A stretch of DNA of 64,000 nt from Luzula sylvatica (GCA_946800325.1 OX326961.1:47021415-47085414); one strand, 5' to 3'; numbered from the stretch's first letter, positions 1 to 10,830 are shown. Numbers and translations are program-made. Notes: generated from the sequence alone by a model not told the origin.

Positions 1-305
1 TACGCAAAGTCCCCCTACATACAAGCTCCCACTAAATTGTTGCGTTAATTTTAGGTTTGTATCTAGCTAGATGATTTTCGCACAAAAATATTTAAAGTTT
101 GAAGTTCATTCTTGAGTTTTTGAAATCGTTTGGAAAAATGTTTGAACCATAGTAGGGTATTTCATTCGTTACCCAATTAATATAGCATTTTAAAATAAAA
201 TGACAACAACATGAATTTGATACAATAATAAAGCATTTTAAAATTCAAAACATGTTTCATACCCCCACACACGTTCAAAACAAATTCATACCACATAGTT
301 TTGAT
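1..305 (-). mobile_element. Sirevirus-type 3' internal remnant (polypurine-tract region)
   Basis: Read on the minus strand, positions 1-75 match the region just upstream of the 3' LTR in the Sirevirus-type element at 20640-20720. Both carry the phrase GGGAGCTTGTATGTAGGGGG after a short stretch resembling AAATTCATCTATATACAAGC. Repeated purine-rich GGGGGAG tracts before the 3' LTR are a known trait of plant Sireviruses. The rest, to about 305, is AT-rich and non-coding. The matching 3' LTR would lie to the left, outside the window. Confidence 0.55.
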
Positions 306-1432
306 GGGGAATATCCCCGGCCCCGGGCCCGCGCAGCGGATATGTAGGCCCGGTCTGGTTCCCCGATTCCCGAGATCACGCCACGACTTCGAGGGTACGA
401 TGCAAATAGAAGGTTAGATCTTTACCGGTGCAAAATTGATTGCACACGAAGGGTTGATCGCTGCCTTCTTTCTCCTATCACGTTGGTGACAATACGCGCG
501 TCCCACACCACGCGTCTTTCACCGCTCGTTGACTTCGTCGATTCGCTTGATTTCGTCTCCGACTCAATCTACTCGTCCGAATCGATCACAATCGTGATTC
601 GTGAGAGCCTCAGTTGTTGCTCCTCTACGTGTATCCACCTTGAATCTCAAGACGTCGGTCACGGATGCACCTGCCTAGACGATGCACCGGTGAACTTGCT
701 TAATCGAATTGATTCTCTAAACCGTAAAACACCTTTTCACGGTTTCTCTCTTTTACACCTTTTCACTCTCTAGAAATTTGTCTCACAATTTTCTGGATAA
801 TTCTGAATGAATTGCTTAGTTAAGATGAGAGAGAAAATCCTATTTATATCTAATAGGATCAGGATTAGCCAAAAGGCATGTATATCCAATATACACCCTC
901 TCACACAGAAAACTGCATGAACCTGGTCAGTATTCTGTCCAGACGAAATTGATAAATTTCTCTGACAGAAAATCAACCAACACGAAAGTTGTAGATAATC
1001 TCATTATCTACACAACCCAATTTGGCCCAGCCCAATTGGAGTTCGTATGCAAAAGTTATGACTGTTTTACTAACTGTATGTCATACTGTTGCACCCTTTC
1101 GGTATTTTACAGAAACGACACTTATACTTCGTTCATATGAAATATATTTCTACATGAATGTTATAGATAATCTAATTATCTATCTTACCCAATTTGAACC
1201 ATTCAAATCGGATTTTCCTACTGAAAGTTATGGCTACAAATGTACGACTACATTCGTTTATCCTTGTGTACACTTTTACGATTGATCTTGAAACTGTATT
1301 TCCTTCAAGTTTGAAAATAACGAATTGATAGTTTTAGCTCTAAGGAGCAACGATATTTGGGACCTAAATCCCTTTAAAATATTTGGGACATTTTCCAACT
1401 TTCTCATTACAATCAAAGAAAATTAATTGCGT
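306..1432 (-). mobile_element. LTR-like sequence, minus orientation
   Basis: On the minus strand this region has the layout of a Copia-type LTR. It has an AT-rich U3, a TATA-like box (TATAAATAGGA, about 838-848), a purine-rich transcribed part, and a G/C-rich end near 306-350. Two copies of an inverted repeat, TAGATAAT-NNN-ATTATCTA, lie at 992-1010 and 1164-1182, each followed by a similar stretch, so the U3 has an internal duplication. It abuts the 3' end of PG copy A, where the flank stops matching copies B and C just after the shared GTTATTGGGA. The termini and any target duplication are not clear. A short open frame at 483-773 reads against the LTR and shows no recognisable domain. Confidence 0.45.
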
Positions 1433-1482
1433 CTCCCAATAACTTCATTCCAAGTGTCCCAAGTCCGCTAACTACACCGACA

Positions 1483-3369
1483 TCACTTTCCAAAACCCAA
1501 ATGTTTTCCAACACAAGGGTCGGGTTGTTGAGTTCCAAAGGCCACACCTATAACATTGGAGCACATCGATTCGATTTTGTGCACAATAGAAGAGACTGGA
1601 GGCTTCAACGCGATATCGAGAAGACTCACATCCTTGCATGGATATGATTTGCTACAATTCAACGTCACGGCTTCTGGCGTGCTCGTTGTCCCTGTTATCC
1701 TCTTGAAAGAGATATCGTGAAGCTTCACTTTTGATGGCTACATTTTGAGTTAAAAGTTTAGCATTTAACATTGATTCTCGTAAGTTCATATTTAAATGAT
1801 TTATATATTAGAAATAATTTCATAGAGTTGATGATATGAAACTCATTTCTTATTTTATTGATAATGTAATATATTGTCAATTAGTATCGAATGAGTAACA
1901 ATTTATGATATTTTTCATTTGGTAATTCTGGAGTAATATACATTGAACCTTTTTTATTTTTTAGGGCATTCAAGATATTTATTGTTTGTAGGATTATGTT
2001 TGATATTTTTGGATTTGCAGCGGTACACATGAAATTTCGCATTTGTTTTGATTTTTGAGTTCATTTTTTATAAGGAATGCAATTCTCATATACCTCATTG
2101 GTGTTGCATTGTTTATTTGGGCAATAGTCTTGATCAATGATGATAGGGTTGGATACATTGTTCATCCTGATATCCTCGAAAGTTATGTTGAAGGCTTCAC
2201 TAGCTGAGGATCCAGGCCACGTCTTGATCCTAAGACCATTGGTGGTTCCGGCAATGGTGCAATTCTTCACTCTAATATGTGCAACATTCTCTTCATTTTG
2301 GTACTTTCCTAAACTCCCAATACTACCAAAATAAAAATAATTATATTATTATTAATTTATTTGTCTGTACACTAGATGCTGAGGAATTGCAACAAAAAAA
2401 TAGTTAATCGATTATTTACCTAATTCCGTGTCCAGGGCCACAATTAACATTTGCAATGGTTACGTTGTAGGTTCCGGGACCGATAGAGATACAGTCGTCT
2501 CCGGTACCGACCGTGATGTACCGCATTTTGACTTGTGCCGAACCGCTTACGTGGATGCCATCGGTGTTTGGACTATCGCCTGGGGCTGTGACAGTAATGG
2601 CTTTGATCACAACATTTTGGCTCTTGTGGATTGCGATGTGGAAACCCTTGCCGTCTTTGAGGGCAAGGTTCGTTATTCTTCCGGTGATTACATTAATGAA
2701 TCGTAGTGACTGTAATTCAAGAAAAAGTTTGCGAGAAAAATTGATGATTTTTTTATGTTTAATATTTGTATTTAGAAATGAGTTAATTTCATTTATACAT
2801 GATACTTACAATAGGGCTGTTTCTCTTCTTTTGGGACCAAGCTTCCGAACCTTGGCCGTCAAGAACGCCTCCTCCTTCAACGACAATTCCATGCACGCCG
2901 TCGAATTCAATCCAAGCCTTATCTTTGAAGCTGTCCAAACTTGATGGAGCTACAAGATTTCCATGGAATTTGACTCTGTTTTTGCCAGGTTGGCATGGGC
3001 CCTTGAAGCTAACAGGGCCCACTTTATAAGTTCCTGTGGGAACCAGAAGAGTTGTTGGTCCATTGAACCCACATGATGCTTGCCATGCATCAAGAAATGC
3101 CTACAAATTAAGAGACAAAAATCGTATATATAATTACAGTATGATATATTATATTTCAAACTAGAGTATTATTCTTGATTTTAATACTTGATGCAACTTT
3201 GTGTTGTGTTTTAGAAAGTTTATACCTTTGCATTGCTGTCAAAGCTTCCACCGGTCGAAGCCCCAAACTTAGTCACGTCGAATAATTTATCACCAAGTGT
3301 TGGTCTAGCCGTGATCAAGACGAAGCAGCAAAAATAAGCTGCTCTTAGAAGAGCTATTCTTAAAGCCAT
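1483..3369 (-). CDS. Exopolygalacturonase (GH28), copy A, five exons, intact
   Basis: Exons on the minus strand are 3369-3226, 3100-2810, 2709-2420, 2322-2094 and 1737-1483. They join in frame to 402 codons with GT-AG introns. The protein should be a secreted pectin-degrading enzyme that releases galacturonic acid from the non-reducing end of polygalacturonan. Residues 1 to about 26 are a hydrophobic signal peptide (MALRIALLRAAYF, cleavage near TLG/DKLFDV). The GH28 motifs are complete: NTDG (193-196), GDDC (215-218), GHG (238-240) and RIK (273-275). These hold the three catalytic aspartates and the substrate-binding His, Arg and Lys. The ATG was chosen because it opens the signal peptide and exon 1 has the same 144-bp length in A, B and D. 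A is almost the same protein as copy B and lies in opposite orientation 23 kb away. Exo-PGs of this type are often pollen-expressed; tissue cannot be read from sequence. Confidence 0.93.
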
Positions 3370-3515
3370 GCCCTTAATTCTCTCTTCCTTTTCTTTTTCC
3401 TTTTTCTATTTAGTAAAGAAAGATAAAACCACTTCTTTAGGAAGATTCAAATTTAGGGTTTTTGTTCCAATACTTCAAATTTGTATTGATGAATACTGAA
3501 AGAGCGAAATGGGTG

Positions 3516-3525
3516 CTTATATAAT
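3516..3525 (-). promoter_or_regulatory. TATA box of PG copy A
   Basis: The minus strand reads ATTATATAAG followed by CACCCATTT, about 150 bp before the ATG. The same TATA box and its surroundings (GTAGTAAATC before, CACCCATTT after) occur in front of copies B and C, so the core promoter was copied along with the genes. Confidence 0.75.
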
Positions 3526-3559
3526 GATTTACTACCCACAACAAATGTGGCTTTGATTA

Positions 3560-3919
3560 TACTACTGTATCCTACTATTATAATTTACCCTATAATTTAA
3601 CTGATTCTTTAGCTTTCTTTGTTGGCTTTTTGGTGATTAAATTGACTAATTTTAGCAGAGAGAGGCAATAATGTTCGTTTCGTGAACAAAGTAATACAAT
3701 TATTAAATTAGAATAAATAGTTTCGCAGTTTGGAAAATAAATTGTATATGTTGTTAAGAAGGTGACACTGTTTGACAGTATAATTCATTAGGCACGCTTA
3801 ACAGCATTGAGATTTTCAAGTTTATCAAAATTAATTTAATGTATCAAACAAACCTTTTCAATATAGAACAAACTTCATCGATTATTATATCATGACCTGA
3901 ATTATAATATATAGAGAAA
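3560..3919. other. Upstream region of PG copy A
   Basis: AT-rich and non-coding. The part next to the promoter matches the upstream regions of copies B and C, with a gap in A. Farther out I see no recognisable feature before the target-site duplication of the Mutator-like element. Confidence 0.5.
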
Positions 3920-4257
3920 AATTTAATAGAAAAAAACTCACTTTTGCCCCCCAAAGTGTACCAAAAAGTGTAACTTGCCCCCCAAACTCTAATTTTGTTC
4001 ATTTTGCCCCCTGAACTCTCGATTTTGTTCAATTTTGCCCCTTCCATCAGTTAACTGCACAGTCAGCAGTTAACTGATGACGTGGCTTGATGACTTGGCA
4101 ATTTTTTTGATGATTGTACTGCTGACGTGGCAAAATTTATATTATAAAATTACATATCCAATAACTCAAAAAAATCCAATAACCAATCAAAAAAATCCAT
4201 TAACCCAATAACCCAATAACCCAATAAACCCATTTGAACCCCTCTCTCTCACCAGCA

Positions 4258-4483
4258 ATGTTCCAGAAATCGCTCGGCGCTCGCTGGTCGGCAGACGACC
4301 ATCAAGCGCCAAGGATGATTAATCGGGATTAATCGGGAATCTCGGCGGACCTCGGCGGATTTTTATTTTTTTATATTTAATATTTAAATTAATTAAACAA
4401 AATTACAAATCACAATTTTTTTAATAAGTTTTAAATAATTTAAGTAACAAAATACACTACGTCACTAAACTAACATAAACTCA

Positions 4484-4539
<56 letters not shown>

Positions 4540-4972
4540 AAATATGAAAAAATTTAGTCCAAATATATTTTTTTGAATAGTATCCGACAAACGATCGCTT
4601 TCATTATTGATGTCTAATTTTTTTGATGTCAATGAAAATCCATTGGCAATCCATAACAAAAACGATCATTATTTTGAATAGTATCCCACAACCTCTCATA
4701 ATATATGATTTTTTGTGCTTCACATTCAACCAACTAGACTATGGACCCGTTGGCAATTCAAAAAAAAAACTTAAAAAAAAAAAAAAAAAAAAACTGTACA
4801 CATCTAAAAATCGGCTCGGCGGTGGCTTGGCGGTCTTGGCGGACCCTTGACGGCCGCTTGGCGGAAATCCGCCAAGCACAAAACGCCAAGAGTTTATCTC
4901 GACGGCGGACCCTCGACTACCGATTAATCGGTGATTAATCGGCCGCCAAGGCCGATTTCCAGAACACTGCTC
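4258..4972. mobile_element. Short inverted-repeat element inside the Pack-MULE
   Basis: The ends are GTTCCAGAAATCG on the left and its near inverse CGATTTCCAGAAC on the right. The inner flanks are rich in GATTAATCGG and GCCAAG/CTTGGCGG words, and a TA microsatellite (about 4489-4532) and an A-run (about 4759-4791) lie between. A related copy is at 39957-40572, starting GTTACAGAAATCGCTAGGCG. No coding capacity. No clear target duplication could be read, so the superfamily is undecided. Confidence 0.55.
4489..4532. repeat. TA microsatellite
   Basis: About 22 uninterrupted TA units within the small element at 4258-4972. Confidence 0.95.
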
Positions 4973-5044
4973 ACCAGGACCCTCCCTCACCATTAAACGA
5001 GCTTCTCTCTCACTCGACCCCTCTCTCACTCGCCAAGCTCTCTC

Positions 5045-5782
5045 CTCTCCAATGTGTTGAGAGGCATTCTGCCCTCTGATATCCCCTCCACTTCGTCTCT
5101 CCAAATCCTCGCGCTCAGCCACAACCAGCTCTCTGGCTCCATCCCGAGTGATATCTTTCGACCTAAGAGCAACTCGTCTCTCCGAATAGTTCAGCTGGCA
5201 TATAACGAGTTCTCTGAATTACCTTCTTCGATCACTCTAAGTTCCGAGCTTCAAGTGCTTGACTTGAAGGAGAACAAGTTGGCCGGACCATTTCCAGCAT
5301 GGCTGTCCATCGGCACAGGCCTTACCATACTCGATATCTCTGGAAACAACTTTACCGGTTCTATTTCACCGGATTTGGGCCAGTTAACCGCTATCCAAGA
5401 GCTGCGATTAGGACAAAATTCCTTTTCCGGTGCGATCCCAGTCGAGATTGGGAAGTGTGGTGCACTCCAAACTCTTGATCTCGAGCAGAACCGTCTGTCA
5501 GGTGAGATTCCGGCCATCTTCGGTAGCCTCAGCTCTCTCAGAAACATCTACCTCGGAGAAAACTCTCTCTCCGGAGAGATTCCGGTGAGTATCGGCAACC
5601 TTTCTAAACTCGAGACTCTCTCACTCCGCCAGAACCACCTCACCGCCAGAACCACCTTTCTAAACTCTTAGATTTGAGCAAAAACGAGCTAAATGGTACA
5701 ATCCCCATTGACATTGGGAATCTCTCAGCTTTACAAACACTAAACCTGAGCAAGAACAGTTTCTCGACTGGAATCTCTCACT
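5045..5782 (+). pseudogene. Captured LRR receptor-like protein fragment
   Basis: An open stretch from about 5045 to 5671 encodes eight or more tandem plant-type leucine-rich repeats. They follow the LxxLxLxxNxLSGxIPxxIG pattern, for example LALSHNQLSGSIPSDIF and LYLGENSLSGEIPVSIGNLS-like units. The frame stops at a TAG around 5669, then LRR sequence continues in another frame (LSKNELNGTIPIDIGNLSALQTLNLSKNSF) to about 5780, so there is a deletion or frameshift. There is no signal peptide, membrane helix or kinase domain. The source is probably the ectodomain of an LRR receptor-like kinase. It sits between the two long TIRs of the Mutator-like element, so it is a captured fragment and not a resident gene. 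Whether the chimeric locus is transcribed cannot be told. Confidence 0.85.
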
Positions 5783-5794
5783 TTTTGTTCGCCT

Positions 5795-6115
5795 TCGGTG
5801 AAATCGCCTCTCGCCAGCTCCAGCGAAATCGCCGCTCGCCGAGAAGCCGCCTCTCGCCGAGAAGTCGCCGAGAAATCGCCAGCTCCAGCTCCAGCGAGAA
5901 GTCGCCGAGAAATTGCCAGCTCCAGCGAGAGAAGTAGCAGCGAAATCGCCAGCTCCAGCGAAATCGTCAGCTCCAGCGAAATCGCCGAGAAGTCGCCGAG
6001 AAATCGACGAGAGAGAGAGAGAGAGAGTGGCGAGAGAGAGAGAGCTGCGAGAGAGAGGGTTAATGGGTTTGGGTTTAGTTTGGATTAAATGGGTTTGGGT
6101 TTGGGTTAGGGTTAA
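5795..6115. repeat. Minisatellite, GA-rich tract and GGGTTT-rich tract
   Basis: Tandem variants of AGCTCCAGCGAAATCGC and CGAGAAGTCGCCGAGAAATCG run from 5795 to 6005, followed by a GA-rich tract (6008-6058) and AATGGGTTTGGGTTT repeats (6062-6112). The inner edge of the left TIR (about 4195-4245) has the complementary AACCCAATAACCC repeats, so these may be subterminal repeats of the Mutator-like element. Open frames here are low-complexity and not credible genes. Confidence 0.75.
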
Positions 6116-6369
6116 TTATTTGTTAAATGGGTTAATTAATCTATGTGTAATTTTATAATATAAATTTTGCCACGTCATCAGCAAAATCATTAAAAATTGC
6201 CACGTCATCACTGCCACGTCATCACTTAACTGCTGACTGGACACTTAACTGATGGAGGGGGCAAAAATGAGAGTTCAGGGGGCAAAATGAACAAAATTAG
6301 AGTTTGGAGGGCAAGTTGCACTTTTTTGAACAGTTTAGGGGACAAAAGTGAGCTTTTTTCAATTTAATA

Positions 6370-7136
6370 TTGGTTCCTTAACTTTTTGTTTCGATCACTT
6401 AGCCCTACGAACATTATTTAGGTTTATTTAACTTCTTTATTTTTTCATTTAGTTTGAAATTTCACTTCCATCCGTTAACTAATGACTTGACAGTTAAATT
6501 AATTATGAGTGTCATATCAGGTTAAAAATTTAGAAAATAATTTATAATATATCCTTCCGAAAATAAAAAAATATCAAATGTATCTCTCATGTTAATTTTG
6601 ACCCTTTTTTTTACAAAAATGATACACACACAAAATCCATTCACAGAAACAGTCCCGATTGATTTTTTAAGGCAAATTATTGTGGGACCCACATACACAT
6701 TTATATAGGTAAATTGTTCATCGGGAGCATTTCGGTGGATAGATTATGTGTTTGTAGACTTTTTGCTTTTTTTTTAAGAGAATCCAAATGGTAATAAACG
6801 TGTTTGATTTTGCAATTTCCCCCTTGTATTGCCATCTAATGCTTTTAGGGTGCCCAAGCTTGGTTTTTCAATTTTAGGATTTCGCATTTTTTAAAATAAT
6901 CTTATAAAGAATGGTGCTGACAAAAAAATAAAAAATTCTAAATCAGTTTTGTTTGTTTGGAATAATCAATGGTATATTTTAGACGAAAATATACTTTGCC
7001 TCCAAAACTTACTCAATCACTCGTATGCGTCAGTCCAGGATGTTTAAATGAATTGATCATATCAGATCCTTAATCAATGATTAAATGAAATTATTTAATT
7101 AAGGAGTCTAATCAATCCATTTAAATATCCTCAATT
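6370..7136. other. AT-rich intergenic DNA
   Basis: No open frame, repeat pair or RNA gene that I can support. Contains homopolymer runs only. Confidence 0.5.
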
Positions 7137-7355
7137 TTTTTTTGAAAAAAAATAAAATAGACTCTTGTGTCCTATTTCTATTGTATTATATATATATTTG
7201 ATAATTAGTTCATACAAGTAAGAAGGTATTTGTCCAAAATGATTAAAAAAAACTAATCCTAAATATCTTCTATTTGTTACATATATGATCTAAAAATTTC
7301 ATATTACAATTCCTGATTTATTACATCTGGAAAAACTTTCTAGTATCCAATTTGA

Positions 7356-7391
<36 letters not shown>

Positions 7392-7394
<3 letters not shown>

Positions 7395-7630
7395 GAGTTC
7401 TATCATACACCATTTTAAAAGGGTATTTTCGGTATTTAGAAGGGTGTATCATAAATTTTATTTTTATGGATAATTTTTTTTTCATGAACATTTCAAATTT
7501 CCTATTTAACCTATTATTTATTAATAAATGCATTTAAAAAATTACTTTAAATAGTAATTAATTAATAATTACTCAAAATGTCCTTGAAAATGAATGTATC
7601 ATAAGCAAAAAAGATGTACGATAGAAATCC

Positions 7631-7632
<2 letters not shown>
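7392..7632. mobile_element. MITE embedded in a TA microsatellite
   Basis: A 241-bp unit with 20-bp terminal inverted repeats, GGGGAGTTCTATCATACACC against GGGGATTTCTATCGTACATC (three mismatches). It is flanked on both sides by long TA runs (7359-7391 and 7633-7666). It has no coding capacity. The arrangement recalls the rice Micron elements, which sit in TA microsatellites; family membership is inference. Confidence 0.7.
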
Positions 7633-7669
<37 letters not shown>

Positions 7670-7863
7670 CGCCTCTCTCATTTCTCCTTCATTCCCTCTT
7701 TACCTCTTTCAACGCTTTCTTCTTTCTCAGTGAAATTTCACTTTGATGAACCATCATAGTCTCGATCTAATGGATAAAACTTCAGAAGGATGGAGATTTT
7801 CTTTGCTCCTCTCTGACTCATCGAGATATGGTTTCCCCTTAATCAGTTAATGTCATAAGTCTA

Positions 7864-8247
7864 TTACTTAATCGTTGTCATCAATGAACAGATCTGACAG
7901 TTGACTGAGGATAGTTTGAAAGGTAGGATCCTCAGCTTCTTCTCAATTTTCATGCATGCTCGATCTTCTTCTGTTAGATTTGAATTAAACCACCATAGGT
8001 TTTCTGATTTTCTCGGTTCAGTAATAGAATTTAGGTTAAACCCTGGTATTAGATTTTCTGTAGGGTTGTATGTAGGGTTGTAGTTGTTTGTTGAATTTGG
8101 AGTTCCACTTCCCCTTGCTTCAAACTCATTTAAATTTGAATTTAATCTGCCTTCTTCAACATTATTGTGACTGCTGTAGATTTTGATACTGTTACTGAAA
8201 TTGGTATCGATACCAGTATAGTTCCACTCCCGATTTTGCCGATCCAT
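7864..8247 (-). pseudogene. LINE ORF2 C-terminal fragment
   Basis: This 127-codon minus-strand frame is low-complexity (Asn/Ser-rich) and then carries ENLWWFNSNLTEEDRA. That aligns with GIWWFNEDMNDEERRA at the end of the LINE ORF2 at 63190-63783. No reverse-transcriptase or endonuclease domain is left, so it is a remnant of a 5'-truncated insertion. Confidence 0.6.
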
Positions 8248-8262
8248 TGCTCCATGCCTTGT

Positions 8263-8711
8263 ACTTTCATATAAAAAGGATTAAGAATTTGATTTAGATG
8301 GGGAAAATTTACTTTTTATATATTTTTTCATCTTAATATTTGTGACATAATAATTATGTCGTTAAGAGATCATAAATATACAAGTCTACCATTTGTAAAA
8401 GTAATATTTATTTTTTTAATTTTTTTAATTTGAAAAGCATTTTACAGTTTGTTAACAAGTTGTTTTTATTTGTGGATTCTTTTACGGTGTATTGTGATAA
8501 TCAAAACATCATTTATTTGACCAAGGATCGTTTATACCAAGAGAAGACAAACAACAACGACATCAGGTAATTTTTGTTTTGAGATGTGATCTCAGCTGGT
8601 AAAGTTTTCATGAAGAAAATTGGTACCGAGTTGAATATGGCCGATATGTTTAGAAAACCTTTTCCAATTGTGAAGTGAAAATATTACCTTAGTGACTTCA
8701 ATTGTTTGTTG
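8263..8711. other. Intergenic DNA
   Basis: No supported feature. AT-rich, with T-runs near 8410-8430. Confidence 0.4.
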
Positions 8712-8719
8712 AGCCCATT

Positions 8720-9929
8720 TAGGGATGTCAACGGGGCAGGTCGGGTTCGGGGACGTCTCCTCCATATCCGAACCCGAAATTTCGAGGATTTTTCGAATCT
8801 GAATAAAAAAGTGGTATAAAATCATATACGAACCCGAACCCGCGGGTAAATTATCCTCGGGAAAACCTGTTACCCGAAATATTTACTTTTAGAATTAAAA
8901 ATAAATGCAAGGAGTGTGTCCATGACTCGAAAAATATCCACTGTGACTATATTAAAATGTCCATAGTGGACACTATTATTGAAATAAAAAATGTCCACTG
9001 TGACAATCATGCTTTGATTGTTGGTGGCGAGAGGTGCTTCGATTGTTGCTGTCTTGTGCGAGAGGTGCTTTGAGTTTGATAGTTGCTCTTGGCTTTGATT
9101 GTTGCTCTTTTTGCTACTACACCGCCATGCGGTGCCGAAGAAATGGAGAGAAAGGGAGAATGAGAGAAAGAGAAAAAAAGTGCGGAGAGGAGGAAAGAGG
9201 ATGGAAAGATAGCGAGAGAAGCCATATCAGAGTGGATCGCGTTTAATAAGACGAATGGTGGACAAGAGAGAACAAGTTGTTGCTCCGCCACTGTGACAAC
9301 AAGAGGAGAGAGAGTGCCAAGTTTGAGAAGAAAGGATTAGGTTAGAGGAAGTGAGGGAGTAAGAAAGAAGAATAGACTGGGCTAACGGGATAATTTTTGA
9401 ATTTTTGAATTATAGTTGTAGCCAAATTGGTACTTTAGAGATGGAATTAGGCTTAATATTTTTAGCAAAGTGAATTAAGCTTAGAAAAAAGCCCGTGTAA
9501 AAAGAGAACATTGCAAAAAATATTTGTGGATATATACATTTTTATTTGGAAGAGGGGTAACTAAACCCTCTCCAAAATTTCAAGAAAACAGTGCGGTTGT
9601 GTTTGTTTATATTTTAGGGTTTAGATTTAATGAGAGAAAAGTCAAATTTTATTGGTCAAGGATAATTTTTAATGGTTTGGATTTAATCATCAAATTTTTT
9701 TTAAGGACAAATTGCTAATTTTGATTTCGGATATTTTCGAGTAATTTTCTGTTACGGGTTCGGATTACCCGCGGAGTGAGGAGTGCTCCCCCGTACCCTC
9801 CTCGAACCCGAACCGGGCAATTTCTTTTCGGAAAATATCTGTTCCACGGGTATTCTTTCTGGGTATTATCGGCCCGTTTGGATCGGATACCCGCAGATCC
9901 GGATTTTCCCCATTCCGTTGACATCCCTA
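8720..9929. mobile_element. hAT-like non-autonomous element
   Basis: The ends are TAGGGATGTCAACGGGGC on the left and the inverse of TAGGGATGTCAACGGAATGG on the right. Subterminal zones are rich in CGAACCCG/CGGGTTCGGG words, a layout common in plant hAT MITEs. Flanking 8-mers are AGCCCATT and AGTTCATC, a decayed duplication at best. The 1.2-kb interior has no transposase; short frames at 9007-9291 look random. Confidence 0.7.
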
Positions 9930-9937
9930 AGTTCATC

Positions 9938-10297
9938 GGATTTATTGGTTAGGTTCCTTTTTATATTTGTATACAAGATCAAGATATCATGAATAAGATA
10001 ACTTCTTTCTTCAATATTACTTTGCCATTAAATAACTCTCTTTATCATTAAAACCCTAGTCTCTCTCTTGTTCCATTCTTTGCTACCTCTCTTACCTATT
10101 ATTTCATAATCTAACACTTTATATAGGCTTAAGTCTCAAATAATTCTCTTCTCACCGAGCAACGTGACATGTTTTTCTAGCAAGAATTACGTTAATGAGG
10201 TACATGTGATAAGACCCCAAGAAGAACGATACGAAAGATCTCTTCGCATAACTAGAGTATAATAATTTGCTAATGGTTTTGAGATATCTTAACTCAA
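9938..10297. other. Region upstream of PG fragment E
   Basis: AT-rich. A donor-like AATGAG/GTACATG at about 10192-10205 resembles the exon 4/intron 4 junction of the PG genes (AACGAG/GTATATG) and may be a decayed trace, but no exon 4 coding sequence can be followed upstream of it. Confidence 0.35.
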
Positions 10298-10531
10298 CCA
10301 TGAAAAGTAAAGATACACGATGTTTCGTTCATGCGAATCCAAGGAACATCGAACACGCGGGTCGAGGTGGCCTTAATTGTAGCAAAGTTGGTTCCATGCC
10401 GAAATGTGAAATTAGATGAAATTAACCAAGAGCCATTGAGTTTTTTTCTTCCTATCATTAGCTCACTTTGTTCCCATGTCCTAGGCTTCGCCTTCGGACA
10501 ATACTCTGATTCCTGCTTAGCGTTTAACTAA
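10298..10531 (+). pseudogene. Exopolygalacturonase last-exon fragment (copy E)
   Basis: This 234-bp stretch reads as exon 5 of a PG gene. It includes VKIHDVSFMRIQGTSNT, a central LVPCRNVKL, then ISSLCSHVLGFAFGQYSDSCLAFN and a stop. It is closer to copy D (RIHGTSNT, LVPCENVNL, ISSICSHVLGAVLGTQHTDPCLALHF) than to A-C. The second codon is TGA where A-C have TCA, and the 3' splice AG in front is missing. No exons 1-4 are found nearby. It is the relic of an additional family member of the D type. A hAT-like element ends 370 bp upstream. Confidence 0.85.
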
Positions 10532-10830
10532 TGAATCAAGTGGTTTAAATTTGGAGTGATTGCTACACTAAGAAGAGATGCAATCAATTTTCTAGTGGGA
10601 TTTAGATTCCAATCTATGTAATTAAACACTTAAAAAATAAAAAAAAAACTATATAATTAAACAATTTTACTTTGTCAGGAGAATTTCCTCACAATTCTCT
10701 AAATCTCAATTAATATCTTTAAGTAGTATACAAGTTAACAATTAATACTTAATTAGCCAAAATATGATATGTAACTAACACCTCCCTAAATTGAGAAAAA
10801 GTTGTTAATAATATATTATTTACTTTTTTC
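10532..10830. other. AT-rich spacer
   Basis: Nothing recognisable; it lies between PG fragment E and a LINE tail. Confidence 0.4.

Larger units (their letters stand above)
3929..6360. mobile_element. Mutator-like element carrying a gene fragment (Pack-MULE), 9-bp target duplication
   Basis: The ends are inverted repeats of more than 200 bp, at 3929 to about 4165 and about 6146-6360. They start GAAAAAAACTCACTTTTG on the left and GAAAAAAGCTCACTTTTG on the right (reverse complement), and both contain repeated TTTGCCCCC and GACGTGGC blocks. The flanks are the 9-bp direct repeat AATTTAATA (3920-3928 and 6361-6369), the duplication size typical of Mutator-like elements. No transposase is visible. 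Between the repeats lie part of an LRR receptor gene, a GA-rich minisatellite and a second inserted element. Long TIRs, a 9-bp duplication and a captured host exon together define a Pack-MULE. Confidence 0.85.
7137..8262 (-). mobile_element. 5'-truncated L1-type LINE, interrupted by a MITE
   Basis: On the minus strand the region ends at 7137 in a purine tail. The tail follows a GGACACAAGAGTCTATTTTA-like motif that also ends the LINE at 62712 (GGACATAAGAGCCTACTCTA). The coding part is the C-terminal end of the LINE ORF2. The distance from that coding end to the tail is about 420 bp once the inserted MITE and its TA tracts (7359-7666) are removed, close to the 480 bp in the 62712 element. Confidence 0.6.

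Noticed and set aside
2428..3029. Plus-strand frames over the PG copy A exons (also over B, C and D)
   Set aside because: They are antisense shadows of conserved PG exons. Splice sites, signal peptide and catalytic motifs are all on the other strand.
6062..6112. GGGTTTGGGTTT as interstitial telomere repeat
   Set aside because: The unit is not the plant telomere heptamer (TTTAGGG) in tandem. It mirrors AACCCAATAACCC on the other side of the Mutator-like element, so it is subterminal repeat sequence.
9007..9291. Short open frames inside the hAT-like element as genes
   Set aside because: No domain, low complexity, and no sign of splicing or conservation. The element is non-autonomous.
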